From: Apostichopus japonicus
Taxonomy: Eukaryota; Echinodermata; Holothuroidea; Aspidochirotida; Stichopodidae
Assembly (NCBI RefSeq): GCF_037975245.1
Contig: NC_092565.1
Location: 10,782,499 to 10,846,498, forward strand
Reading direction: 5' to 3'
DNA length: 64,000 nucleotides
In this document: in pieces, positions 35,474 through 49,600 of the stretch
Position numbering within the stretch: the stretch's first letter is position 1
How the letters are laid out: each line of letters starts with the position of its first letter
Position numbers and translations under genes: made by a program
The notes under the pieces: generated by a model
The model's input: only the letters and a program-made list of their open reading frames with translations
Database searches by the model: none
Told to the model about the DNA's origin: nothing

Positions 35474-37831
35474 TTATTCATCCAAGAGCAATCTACGGTT
35501 TTCCCATCTGAAATGACTTTCTAAAATTGAAAAGATTCTAAATTTGAGTTCAAAAATGTTGAATTGGAAGCCACCCGACGTGTAAGTTATAATCCATAAG
35601 CCCTTGCGGGTTCTCACACATTTGTGGTCGCTTAAGCGTCTTAAAAATAACTGTTGATTATCATTATTATTATTATTATTATTATTACTGTAGGTTATCA
35701 TATACGTATATTATATTATACATGGTATATTCGCAACCTTTAAAGTTATCTTTTGTAACTGAATTCACCGTCAAGTTATTGGGATTTTTGAATTCTGGCC
35801 TGAATGCGTTAAGCAACATTTTTAAATCCTCCTCACTCCATGGAGACGGCTCGGCGATATCCAATACTAATCGTAGAATTTTTAGCTACATGGAAGGTGA
35901 TGAAAACACGAAGATATCACTTTTCGCATCACACTGTATCTTAATTGTTGCTCATATAGGGTTTAATGTCGGTGTGTATAACCATTAAATTCTTCCATTT
36001 AAATGGCGGAAATGATGTGACTATCCCTTTCATGCATATATATATATATTTCCATTTTAAATAGATCACCACTAAGTCAGTGATACTTGATTTCCTATCA
36101 TTCGCGCTTACAAATATCAATTATTTATTGCTGATATATTGCCGTCTTTGTTTGTTAATTTCCTCATCTGTTAGCAAATTTCCCTTGTATTTTTATTGAT
36201 TAGAAGCTTTTGATTTACATATTGCGTTACATGTAAGAAGTTTCCCATCATTTTGGTTACTCTATGTGACTATATCATTATAATGGTAAGAGTAGTACTT
36301 TACTTCAACTACAGAACAACGATAGCATAATTACTATATACACCCACACACATTATTCTTGCTTCAGCATTAGAGGGTTTTATCTGTAGGGAGATGTAAC
36401 GATGACAAGAGGTTCCATTACTAATTTCCGTTCTTTGCTGAAAGTTAAATCTTACGGAACAAAAAAATGTGTATATTCACCAGCTATATATTAAGATTTA
36501 AAAATCTAGTATATATGATCCACTTGAGAACTGTGAAGAACGATTTTTAATTTTGGCCATCAAAATAGCGAATCGTCACTTTTTGTTGATCTTCATATTT
36601 TTATTAACAGTATTCATAATGACATACATCAATCACAATAAGAAAGACACACAAGAAGGGCCGTTCAGCCACGGGAGATGGGGGGGGGGGGACTTCCTTG
36701 GAAGTGGCCTTTATTTTATAACACACGAACACAAAGTCGGAAACCCTGGTAACAACATTGTTAACTATGGTACACAAACGTATAGTTCTAATGATGGAAA
36801 ATGATCGCACATTTTTTTTAATTGTATCCCCCTTACACAAATAAATATGTCCTATACCTACGAACGACATCAGCCAACATTTGGACCCCCTGATCCCCCT
36901 CCCCTCCAATGAAATATCTTTCTTCTGTCTGCTTCGAATTACACAGCTAATTACTTGATTTATCCTCTTCCCTTCTAGGAATTTGGCGTAAGAATTTCGA
37001 CATAACTAGATTGTTTACAAACTCATGCATGAAAAACATGTTATTCTCCAAATAGCAAAATATGTTAGTCTCAGAAGTCAAGGCTTTATCACCAATATTT
37101 GACATGAAACTATAATCGGGCCCAATTAAGAGCCTCTTCATTTTGATGGCTTACTTGATTCTAAGAAACCGGCAAATTAAGTCTACATCAAAATGATTCC
37201 TCCTGAAAGCAATATTGATTAAATCATTACATTTTTTTATAAGGACTTTAGTATTGCAACTATTCTAAAAGTTTCCGTTCATTCGGATTACGTCACTATA
37301 CACAATGAAACGTTTCCGTGTAAGTACATTGTTAATATATTCGATATTTAGTTGATGGCCATATATATACAGCCTACGTCAATTTGACATTAAAAGTTAA
37401 CGACGTAACATTTACTTATGTACAACCGTAAAGCCAAGCGACTCTCGTGATTATACGTTTTAGAAACAACTGTAATTAGTGTCCCGTTAAAATAATAATT
37501 AATGGCCCATTGATCAATGATCAAGTTGGCACAATTGATGCAATTCTTAAGTTAGCCAATGAGGGATAAGATCAACGTTCGTCTGCTCATTGTTACAAAA
37601 ATCCATTACATAAAATTGACCAATGGTAAATAGAAGATTGAGGAATCAGCGATGTGAAATCAGAAATTCGAAACGGAAGATGTAGTATTCGCCGGTAGAA
37701 ATCCAGTCGTTCGCATTGATGAAGTTTGTATATACAGATTGTCTATGATATTTATTGAGTCTACGTGACTGACACAGCCAAGTAAAGATAAGACTTGATC
37801 GATAGAGTTTTTTTCCCAGAAATTTTGACAT
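35474..37831 (-). other. Cluster of coding-like open segments, unassigned
   Basis: Four minus-strand open stretches look more protein-like than chance. They are 37831-37646 (MSKFLGKKLYRSSLIFTWLC...), 37141-36947 (MKRLLIGPDYSFMSNIGDKA...), 35887-about 35742 (AEPSPWSEEDLKMLLNAFRP...) and about 35650-35520 (SDHKCVRTRKGLWIITYTSG...). The third has a good acceptor (ccttccatgtag) and a possible donor. I could not join them into one phase-consistent gene. They may be a decayed gene or retroelement. Confidence 0.25.
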
Positions 37832-38361
37832 TTTGCATCAATAGTGCGATTTTTTTATCTCAAAAGTACCATTATTCTCTCCAAATGTCGACTATTTTAT
37901 GTCACAATTCTTACTTGTTTTTTTCTGAAAATCTCCAATTATATATAAATGTTTCCATTTATTCTCCAAATTATGAGTATTCTTATTCTAATGTCAACTT
38001 GCTTTAGTATACTGTGCTTTTGTGGGCATACAATTATTTATGAGATATGTAGCCGACTAAGAAGAAAGGAGAATAGCACTTTAGTGGGCTTCAAACTCCA
38101 AACATTTAAGGGATCGAAATGTATTAGTGTCTCCCTACTCCAAATATTTAATTCATTTATTTGTTTTATCGCCAATTGTGTACAAAGGGAAAGGAAGTCT
38201 CCTAAAAAGTCATAAAAGACTTAACAAGGTAGGAGACTCCCTGGGAGAAAAGAAAAGAAAAATGAACAAATATTTATAATACAGAATATACGTAATGATT
38301 AAATATACAGTAATAATATCCTAGTGACGCTGAGATGGATACGTGAAAAGATTAAATATTA

Positions 38362-39925
38362 CTAGTACGAGTTAATGAACTCCTTTTTCAAATGCCTGGT
38401 GAATGTGGGTTTTGAAGTAATGAACTTCAAATTTTTTGATAGATCATTCCAAATTTGTATTGCTCTGTTTCGAAGACCGAATTTCCCTATGTTACTATGG
38501 TAAAAATTGCAATGAGCGTTGTCGGCAATTGTCTTGTGTGGTGGTTATGTAAGACTCTGTTACTACAAATAAAGTCATTAAAAGTGACTGGCAGTAATCC
38601 ATTCCATGCTTTGTAAGCAAAGGTAGCAACCTTGACTGTTATAATACCACCGAGTTTTAATAAATTTAGGGACTTGAATATTCCACTAGTATGTTCAAGC
38701 GGTGGGGCATTAGCAATGTGACGTATAGCCCTCTTTTGGAGAATATTTAGGCGGTCAATGTTAACATTGTATGTACCAGACCAAATAGTTGTACAATAGG
38801 ATAGGTGTGGCAGAACTAGTGTTTGATAAAGCATTCTAAGGACATGCTGTGGGAGGAAATATTTCAGTTTAGATAATATATCAGTATTTTTTGCTACAGT
38901 GTTACATACTGACGAAATATGGTTATTCCAAGAAAGTTTGCTATCAATATTAATACCAAGAAACTTAGTTTCAGTTACACATTTAATTATTTTGCCGTCC
39001 ATCGTAATGTCTTTATCCCAACGAAATGCTCTTTTGTTACTAAAAACAATATACTTAGTCTTATCAATATTAATACTTAATTTGTTTGCTGAGAACCAAT
39101 CACAGAACTTATCCAGTTCACAAGAGACAGTACTTTGGAGTGAATTTACGTTCTTCGAGTGAAAGAAAAGATTGGTGTCATCGGCAAATAAGACTGTATG
39201 AGCGATGTTGGAGACATGGCAGATATCATTAACGTATATAATAAACAACAAAGGACCTAACACAGAGCCCTGAAGCACACCACATGCGATTTCACCAACT
39301 TGAATTCTTGTATGTAGTGTATTGTAACCTATTTGTGATATAACTGTCTAGCCAATTTAGGGTTGTTCCTCTGATTCCGTAGAAAGATAGTTTGGATAAT
39401 AAAATGGAGTGGTTAATTGTGTCGAATGCTTTGGACAGGTCTAGGAAGACGCCGATGCAAGTGTTGTCATTATCGAGATTAGTGTAAAGTCTGTCAATAG
39501 CATCTGCCAGGGCAAGTTCAGTAGAATGACCAGGGCGGAAACCATACTGTTGGTTACAAAGAATGTTGTACTTGCACGTAAAATCGTAAATACGATTGAA
39601 CATTAACCGTTCAATCAGTTTTGAAAAACATGATAACAGTGATATGGGGCGATAATTTTGATAAGAACTCGTGTCACCTTTTTTTGAAGATAGGCACTAC
39701 TTTTGCGACTTTGAGTTTGTCAGGAAATATGCCAGTAGTAAAAGAGATATTACAGATGTGAGTCATGGGTTTTGCAATAAAATGAATAACATGTTTGATA
39801 ATACCTGGCTTAAAACCATCGTAACACGCTGCCTTATTTGATTTTAAGTTGGAGCTTGCTATTTTAATGAACTCAGCTTCAGTAACAGGATAACTGAAAT
39901 ACGTGGGGATTATTTCTCCCAATCC
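38362..39925 (-). pseudogene. Non-LTR retrotransposon reverse transcriptase (jockey/CR1-like), frameshifted
   Basis: In element order, from high to low coordinate, the first segment is EAEFIKIASSNLKSNKAACY. After a frame change near 39680 (homopolymer) comes NYRPISLLSCFSKLIERL, then QQYGFRPGHSTELALADAID and FLDLSKAFDTINHSIL. A second shift near 39297 leads to GVLQGSVLGPLLFIIYVNDI and the catalytic FADDTNLF, then NKLSINIDKTKYIVF and the C-terminal LNILQKRAIRHI. A third shift near 38515 restores GKFGLRNRAIQIWNDL and the stop at 38362-38364. The endonuclease domain is absent, so the copy is 5'-truncated as well as broken. Confidence 0.93.
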
Positions 39926-40660
39926 TCATCCCATGTGACTCACCTTGTGTGTGTTTGTTTAGCCATTTCACCATATTGTATAACATTTGTTTGAATGTTA
40001 TTGGTATAAGCTGTAATTACACCTATACTCACTCTACCCCACCTTATTTGGTAATTTGGCTTCCTTGATTATTGCAAGCGTGTAAATTGCGTCTTCTTCT
40101 CTTTTTTTTCCCCTTTTTTTTTCTTGCCGTTACTCTTCGTTGATGTTGTTTGTAACTCCGAACTGTCTTCTTATAAAAGCTCGATATTTGCAATTAATTT
40201 TTTCCCCATCGTAATACCTTGTAGGTTCTTCATACATGCCATCAATTCCTATTGATATCATGCATCGCAAAATATCTTGGATATATCTTGATATAGGTCT
40301 TCGTTATAATTTTTTGAACTTTGTTTTCATTGTAGTAGAATGCTATCTCAAAAAGTGCATTCTGAGCCATATTTAGATCAGAGCTTTAGCGGTAGATACA
40401 AAAGAAACTATGTGTCAATAATAATCATTAACTGCAAAATTACCGCGATGACTTAGGTAGTGACGTGAATCTTTATGGAAAGGCCACTTGCAAATCGAAT
40501 GCCGGTGGTGCCAGGCTGCCTTGGGCTCATTGAATTTTACTCCAAAGTATATCGTTACAGTGAAAATAACGAAACGTATATCGAAATACATGTACACGTC
40601 TTTTATTAGAGGGCGTAGGAAAGTTTTATACTTACAAATCAACCTTGTTATAATTTAGAA
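39926..40660 (+). promoter_or_regulatory. TAPT1 upstream flank
   Basis: AT-rich DNA between the LINE copy and the TAPT1 start codon. No classical core promoter motif was convincing. The role is inferred from position. Confidence 0.3.
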
Positions 40661-43600
40661 ATGGCCGAGGATTCCCGACGTGTCCCAATGGGACCATCTG
40701 AGAATAATGAGTTTCTCCCTTCTTCTGAAGACATCGGTGGTGTAGACAGTAGTGAACAAACCCAAATCCCTGAAGATTTAGGTGTTTTCGACGAAACGAA
40801 ATCCACCCAATCTGAGAAAATACCCAAAAAATTGGAAGGTATGGTATATTATTTAATTACGTAGTCCTGAGCCTAATAAATTGCGCTGATGCTAGTCTAA
40901 CTTGTTACTGTGTACGTGTAGGTAGTTCCGCGAAAGGCGTGTGTTTAGTCAACTACGTTTTGTGTATCGAAAATCCGGTTACCTGAGCAGAAGGAGGTAT
41001 GGGAGAGGGACTTTTATAGTTACTTGAGTTATGTTATTGTAGTTTGTATTCATTTAACTCCGATAGTTGATCGGAAATTGGTTATCGTTATATGTAGAAA
41101 TATTAACTTAAAATCCACTGGAGAAGTACTATATAGTAGGCAAGTTATACCGCCTACATGTGTTTGCAGTGTTCTGTGAACCTTAGGCAACTTGTAAGCA
41201 GACCCTATTCCTCTCAACAACTGATTGCACTCCACCACCATCCCTCCCACCCATCTCCTACACTCTGCCAATACCAAATGTTCCTTTCTATTTTCTTTTC
41301 ATTAATTTAACAGAACTTCTTTTCAAACTTCACATATAGGCCCTAGCCTATGCCTATATCAAAAGGCTTCAGTGAAATTTGTGAAGTTAGACCAACTCTA
41401 CATTTGCAATGGTGCCTATGTTCGTATCTATGCATGTAAAAAATATATATATATATATAACAAAGATCTCCTAGGCTCTTTGCAGAAATAAGTAATCAGC
41501 TCAGTAGTATGCATGTTAACATATATGCAGTATAGCATAGGAATTGTTGTATATGTTTCTTGGAAAGAACCAGATTCCTCTAATCTTCACTTTCAGTGTT
41601 GTCTTTATGGAATTACCTAAATGCTGAATTAAGAAGAGGGTACTCGCCAGAACATGATGAAAAGAGATATGATCAGAAGAGGGAGAGAGTCTACACATTT
41701 ATTAGGATACCCAAGGAGCTTGAAAAGGTAATTATGTTATAATGTTTCATTTTGGTGAATTGATGAAGTTATGGATTTGCATGGCTGCTATTTATGGTAG
41801 CAACATGCATTGTGGAGAAGGAACTGAAAAGTTGTATTAAGAATTCTTAATAAATTATAAATAAAAAATTATCTATATGGACACTTGTTCATTAGAAGTT
41901 ATTCTCAAATCATGCAATTGACTGGATACTGTCAAGCAGTTTCGTTCAGGTAAAAAATTAACCAATCTTTGTTCCTTCACCAATTTTTATTTTAAGTTCA
42001 GACTTAAAACATATTTCAAATTGCTTTCTTTATGTTATTGTTAATTGAAGTGCTTTTCATCAACTCCTGTCTTATGAAATGCCTGCCTCAGCCTCCTGAC
42101 ATCACGAACAGTAACTCCATCGTCAATATCTCCACTGCTGGTAGGAGCCTTCGAGTTATCATGGACAAGGCACTAACATGAAGGACCATATGAGGAAAAT
42201 CATCAAAGCAGCTTCTTTTACCATCATACACTACGTAGATATTTTGACAGCACATCCATGGAGCTTCTTGTGCATGCCATTGTGTCATCATTCCTCGATT
42301 ACTGTAACAGTCTACTATATGGACTACGGGCAACTGAGGTCCAAAAGTTGCAGCATCTACAAAACCCAGCTGTTCGGCTAGTTACTCAAAGCATAAACAT
42401 ATCAAACCAATTCTTCAAGAACTTAACTGAAAATTACATTGCTCACAAGCCTCACATGCAAGACTTTACCTGGCATACCTAGATATATCTAACTGATCTT
42501 TTGTCAGAATACCAGCCTTCTCCCTCTCTTCACTAACCTTCTGTTCTTACCTCCTACTTCGGTGACCGGTCATTTTCTGTTGCAGCTCGAGCAATATGGA
42601 ACAACCTACCATCACATATTAGTAGCACAACATCTGTGGACTCCTTCAAACGCTCTCTCAAAATGTACTTGTTCAAGGACTGAACTTTTGTTAAGTGCTA
42701 AATGATTTCTCGTTGTAAGGCGCTATATAAATCTACTGTATTATTAGTATTATTTTGTTTGTTCTTGTTTTTCTGTTTACCACTTTTAAGTTTTTATTTT
42801 TGCTGTTTATTTCTGTTGATATAAGTATGTCTTTTCTATTATCTAGTATTCAGTTTCTTTTTTTTTGGGGGGGGGGGGAGGGGGGCATTTGATCATTTTG
42901 TTGTTGTTGGTAGAAGTGTTTGCATAATCAGACACAGTCATTATTATAAGTATGCATGCAAGGTAAAGGTAAAAACATTGGATCTAAACAAAGGTAAAGG
43001 TAAAAACATTTGATCTATAACTTGCACTTTTTTTGCATCTTCCCCTACAGACAATGCTGTATGGATTTTTCATCTGCATGGATGCTTTCCTGTACATCTT
43101 TACGTTCCTTCCTTTACGAGTAGTCATTGCATTGTTCCGTCTAATTACCATTCCATTTTCCACTAAACGGTAAGTGGCATTGCAGGTTGGCAGATACTGG
43201 TAGTACCATAACAAGGAATCAAGTAGAGGGGTGGGGGGGGGTGAGGTGAAGGAGACGGAAGTATGGATAGCTGGCAATATGCAAAAAAAGCTAAGTCTCT
43301 GATTCAAGCACTTATATAAAGTCTTGACAATTATCCACTATTTCCCCTAAAGCTTTGATTACAAATGTGTACTTTATTATTTAAGGAGGACTTTCATCCA
43401 AGTTGAAAACCCACTTTCATCACAATACCTGGCACAGTGTGCCAAACGGTCTTGTTTCAAAGTCAGCTGGTCATTTAACCTATCTGTTTTGGTCATTTCT
43501 CTTCATCATGCAAATAAAGAATTGTGAAATGCTAGTTGTCAGTCATATATAAGCTGCTTTTATATTAATCTTTCCATTAAAAGCTATTTATTTGCATCAT

Positions 43601-46600
43601 AAGGTTTGTAATTTTCTGACCAAACCAATTTTAATGTTCTCATGTAATGTCATATACCCCAAGTTTACTTTAAAATACTTCCTGTTGACCAAGGTTCTCC
43701 TAAGTGTACATAATTAACCATAATTATACAGTACATAACTTTTATTATGAGTCTCTCAATTTTTTTTGTGTCTCAATTGCAAAATGCAAATGAGAATATT
43801 GTTTCTTTTTTACTATAAAAAGATGCTTCCCTAACAGATAAATTGTCTTATTCCCTTTTTAAAAATTTTCTTTGCTTGTCTTTTCAAGAGTACTGCAGCC
43901 AGCTGAGATATCAGATTTGCTTAAAGCAGTGGTCTTGTTAGTCTGTAGTTATGTGTTGGGAACTCTGGATATATCCATGTTGTACCACATCGTCAGGGGC
44001 CAAGCCGTCATTAAACTCTACATCATGTACAACATGCTGGATGTGAGTAAACCACCATTCAACTCATGCTAAATAATAATAATAAGAAAAATAATAATAT
44101 TGGGGGATATAGAAAGCGCGGACATATCCACCGATAGCGGTGCTCAAGGCGCATCACAAATATTACCATGGTCAATGATAACCTGTCAAACATAGTGACA
44201 ATCCCTCCACATGGCAGCAGCTAAACAGCGACTAAATGAGAGTCTATCTCACATGCCCCCATTAATACACCTGGGTGAAGAGAGGCAATGGAGATAAAGT
44301 GCCTTGCCCAAGGACACAAGGTAGTGATCTGACCAGGACTCGAACATGTAAGCCTTAGATTAAAAGTTCACTGCCTTAACCACTTGAACACAATACTCTA
44401 TCCTATTTTAGTATACAGTATATGATTAACTTGAAAGGAAGATGTTTAGGTAGTATTTTAGTCTTGGTGTATATATATATTCTAATGGGGAGGGGGGGGG
44501 GGGGAATGAGGGTCTAGTAAAGTTTCTATAGCTATTCTGGTCTTCAGGATATTCAGCATATTCAGCAGTTAAAATGTGGTCAATCTCTGGAATGCAACTT
44601 TGAGGCTAAATTGATGATGTCAGCTCTACATTGCAGGCATAAATGCTCAAGGTTTTTTTTCTCTTCTGTTAGCTAAAGTTGACTGCTTCATAAAGATTCT
44701 GGACATTTTTTCTTGCTCCTGGATGTCAAAACTGCATGCTCATAGCATTTTGTATGGCAGAGATATGAATCATTCAAATTTGGTGGTATTTTGAGAATGC
44801 AGCTGGCAACAGCATAGTGAATGATGTCCTTGTAGCAATTTCAGCAGAAATGATTTTGGTTTCCTATTATAGTATATGAACTCACTAATTCATAGAGGAG
44901 CATAATAGTGTCTTGATAAAAGTCACTACAGAGGACATTCCAAGCTAAGCTAACACTTTCAAAGGAATTGCAGTTTTAAAGGATACTGAGTTGTCATTTG
45001 ATGTAAGTCTTATTTTATTGTTTTTTTACACTTCTAAATCTAATTGTTAGCAATATGCCTCATTTGACAAAAAAAAAAAGAATGAGCAAGTTTATCTCTG
45101 TGTATGTGATTTATTGAGTGATTGATTGATTGATTCCTTCCTCACTTTTATAGGTTGCTGATAAATTATTTTCATCCTTCGGTCAAGATATTCTGGATTC
45201 GTTGCTATGGACGGCATCCAAAGGAAAAAGTAGAAAGAGAGAAAATCTTGGCACCATCCCTCATCTTTTTTTGGCAATAATTTATGTTTGTATCCTTTGA
45301 GAAAGATCAAGCCATTTCCATTTCTATGATTTATGAAGGATAAACTTTGATGGCTTAAAGCGTGAACAGACGTTGCTCAAGTTATCCAAGACAAAATGAT
45401 CTGCAGGATATCATTATTATACTTATACTATGTCTAAGAAAGAGATTATAAAGTAGGGGGTACTAACTGCTTGAGATAAGACACTAGGTGTGCACATTTT
45501 TTAGAAAGTTTCCTGATACTGTGGTATGAACTTATTGAGAAAGTGATCTGTCCCTTGGGGTGCACTTCCTTTTTGTAGGAAGTTTCCTAATACTTTGGTA
45601 TTTACTTATTGAGAAATTGATCAGACACTAGGGGTGCACGTTTTCTTATAAGCTTCCTGATACTGTAGTATTAACGTATAAAGAAAGCAATCATAACCTT
45701 GGGGTGGACTTTTTTTCAGAATATTTGCTGATACTGTGGTATTTACTTATTGAGAAAGGGATCAGGGGGGTGGTTTTGTTTTTTCTTAGAAAGCTTCCTG
45801 ATACTGTGATATTAACTTATTGAGAAAAGTGATCATACCCTTGGGGTGGACTTTCTTGTAGAAAGTGTGCTGATACTGTGGTATTTACTTGTTAAGAAGG
45901 TAATCAGACACTAGGGTTGTGCTTTTTTCTTTATGTCTATAAATTTGAGAACAATCGCTGATAACGTGTTAGCTGTTTCTATACATGTGTGTAAAAATTA
46001 TTCGGGGCCTTTAACAAATCTGGAATATTTCCGGGGCGCTTGTAACAATCCGGGAACAGAGTGTGTGAAATCTGGGGACAAGTCCTGGAACACTTTTGAT
46101 TCATGGATGCTACATGACATCCAGGGACTGTCTCCAAAATGTGATACGACCCATCACCTTACTACTAGGTAATGAAGAGGTCTACCATGTTATTCTATAG
46201 TTTTCTGATTGTGGGCAAACTTCGATAGTTCTAAGTTCCTGACATCTCAATTTAGCTTTTCCTTGACTGTTGAATATTCAGTTTTACATGCCATGCTTGT
46301 TTTAATACAGGCTACTACACTGAATGTTGCTTTCAACTCACACAACAAAGCCTTGCTCACTATCATGATGTCAAACAACGTAAGTAGTAGTATTTTTTCG
46401 TTTAATTACACGTTTGTGTTTGTTGGGAAAACGGACTCGGACGGCCGCCCCACTAAAGCTAATCCACCATGTTAAATACAAGGACCAGATGCAGATCCAG
46501 TGTGCTTTACACCACCCTCCTTCCTTCCCCCCCCCTGGTGCTCACCCTCCCTCTTTTCAACCCCACACACATAATAGCACAACCATGCATGTAAACCTTT

Positions 46601-49600
46601 TATAATGTACCAACTTGACCTCAGAATGCACCATTTTCACATTTATTCAAATTTTTATCTTTTCTTCTAGGAGAGGAACCCCAAACACCCCTACATCAGA
46701 TTCGGCTTCAACAACAACATCAGGCCGCACCCCCTCCTTGTTGAAAATTCTGGATCCATTCCAGAGCGCGCTCTCTTTTACCCATGTTGACTGTTTTCTC
46801 ACAGATGCCAGTTTATTTTCTTAGGCAGTCTCCCGGGATCTGACTGGCTTTCTGCATATCTGTGTTGTGGGTCTGGATATTGGCATTGTTAAGTTTGCTG
46901 TCCATGGTTTTGCAGGCTTTCTGCTAGTACAGTGAGCAAGAAAGGACGTTGAAGGTTTCAGACTCTCTAATAAAAGTTCTTCCTCTCTTTCATTTTTAGT
47001 TTGTGGAACTCAAAGGAAGCGTTTTCAAGAAATTTGACAAATACAACTTGTTCCAGATGACGTGCAGTGGTATGTATATCGTTGTTGCTCGGTAATGGTT
47101 CACTCAATAAAGATATAGTTTTGGATCCAATTGAGTTCTTACTTGATATGAAAATTGCCCCATCAGGAAAACTGGTTAATGAAGTCGGTGTAAATGTTGT
47201 AATATCATAAGAAAGAATCATTAACACCTTGCTTTATAAACCTTTAACTCTGATGTAACAAATTTTGTTTTAGGCTTTCTGTAGTAATATTTCAGTGTAA
47301 CCGTTATCCTGTAAATTACAAGCATTGAATTCAAGGAATTTTGGGATTTTTGAAAGTTGGATGATATACTCCAATCTGAATGTGAAGAGACTTGTATGAT
47401 GGGGGGAAAAAGGTGGTAACACTTGGTAAAGTGCACATTACTGTTAAAACACTCAATGGCCCTGAACAAAAAAAAAAGTTACCCAGAAATAATTAACAAA
47501 CAGAAGAAAGGTGTTTTTTTTTTTTTGTATCAGTGACTCATCGACAAGGTTATGATCAAGGGTGCAATAAACTAAAAGAAATTCATGTGATTAGATGGAG
47601 TAAACTGCTTCGTAGTTTTTCTATCAATTTGTGGAGGTCAGTAAACTTACTGCACGGGTACAAAGGAGAAGTCTGACGGACGGACGGACATGCAAACAGA
47701 CTGACTGACTGCTCATTAATCTGTCTATATTCTGTGCTTGTATTTGTCATTTCTGTTACTGTTACTTGTCATTCAGCCTCTGAAGAAGACCCTGCTAGAA
47801 TCAAAACGTCAGGCCTTCTTCCTTTTACACATTCTCTTACACAGGCTCTTAAGTGCATATTGCATTTTGCTAACAATTGTTTTTTCTTTCGATAGATGTT
47901 CGAGAGCGATATCACTATATGGTGCTATTCATGTTTGTCTTCCTAAGGAATATGAATGAATTCTCCTGGAGCAGAGGTAAAATAAAAAGATTTTAAAACC
48001 TTTCTGAATATATTTGGGGAAAAATTCTATGAACATGCAGCATGTTAGCTTTACTACTCAACTTCTATTTTGATGACGGTGAAATTTCATAGCGTCATAA
48101 CATTCTATTTGTATGCTACTAACAATATTACCGCAGAGTGTGTCGGGGGGCGGGGGCAAATTTCTTGCAAATTACTTTCATTTAGTGGACTCAGTTCAGT
48201 CATCGATTCACTTGCCAGCTAAAGCAAGTTATGACTCAGGTATTCAAGGGCTCGCTATGCTATGGCAAATGTACATAAGTGTTATTCTACGACGGAGGTT
48301 ATGTAATGGTGGTATAGGCATATCGATTGCATAAAATACTTGCCCTAGAATATATATCCTAAACCTATATGTCACATATTATGTATGTATTCTAGATATT
48401 TTGTTTTTACATATTTTGTAATTTAGTAGTTATTTTCTCTCTGTCTTCTTCTTATCGTCCTAGATCATTTTTGGGAATTGCTACCCGATATGGGCATGGT
48501 ACTATTTGCAGAGGTTGTGGTTGACTCGACCAAACATGCATTCATTACAAAGTTTAATTTACTCTCAGCAGAGGTAAGTTGTTCCCATTCTGTTGTCTTG
48601 TATAAATCAGAATTTAGCTTGAAGATGATTTCCATTATTATTATTATTACGCCGTTATTTATATAGCGCATAATCCACAAGTTCTAAGCGCTTATATAGC
48701 GTCTTATAGAGGCATAGACTATATTTGTAGCAATCAGTCAGGCAAGACATAACCAAGGGATATGTATCAAACGGTTGATAGAACGCTCACAAAATATCAG
48801 TAAAATCTTCACACAAACCAGAAATCCAGTTAGGTTTGTAGTGTAATACAATTCTTCCCTCAAACATTCTACCTGAAAGAGGTTGGGGGTGGGGGGGGGG
48901 GGTAGTGGTTTTCATGTGCTTGTTACAGGTAAGAACTGGTGACATGGAAGTGTTTTCCATCTAGTTGGTACATGGTGCAGTAACAGAAACTGTCTGGAAT
49001 GATCATGTGACTATTATGGTGTCATGTGAACACATCTATGGATCATGTGAATACATGTATAGATCGTGTGAAAACATATGTGATTTCTTTTTAACAATTA
49101 TCTGTGTCCTGGAATTGAACGTTAAATAGTAGCAGTTCATATCTGGTCTTAACCATTAACTTTGTTTTGGTATCATGTAAATGCAGTCACAGATCATGTG
49201 ACCTATTGTATATGCTTATCTCAAACTTTGACTTGTAACTAGTAGTGTTAGCTATCTGGGCATATTGTGTGATTTTGATTGGTATCATGTGAACAGAGCC
49301 ACATATATCGTTTAATTCACCTCTAACCTTTACCTGTAACTCTTGTAGTTACCTTAGCATTAGCTGTTTTGGGCTTTATACCATGTGACATTATGTCATG
49401 TAAACATGAGTCACATATCATGTGCCTTTGATACTGATAATTTTTACTATGTTTACAATAGTGGTATTAATTTTGGGGTTAACTTGTTTTTTATTCCTCA
49501 CATCGTTATGTGAACTCACCCTCATTTTATGTGACTTAACTAGCATCTCCTATCTTATTTCTTTCAGGTGTATTCAGAATATAGGGCTAGCCTTGCCTAC

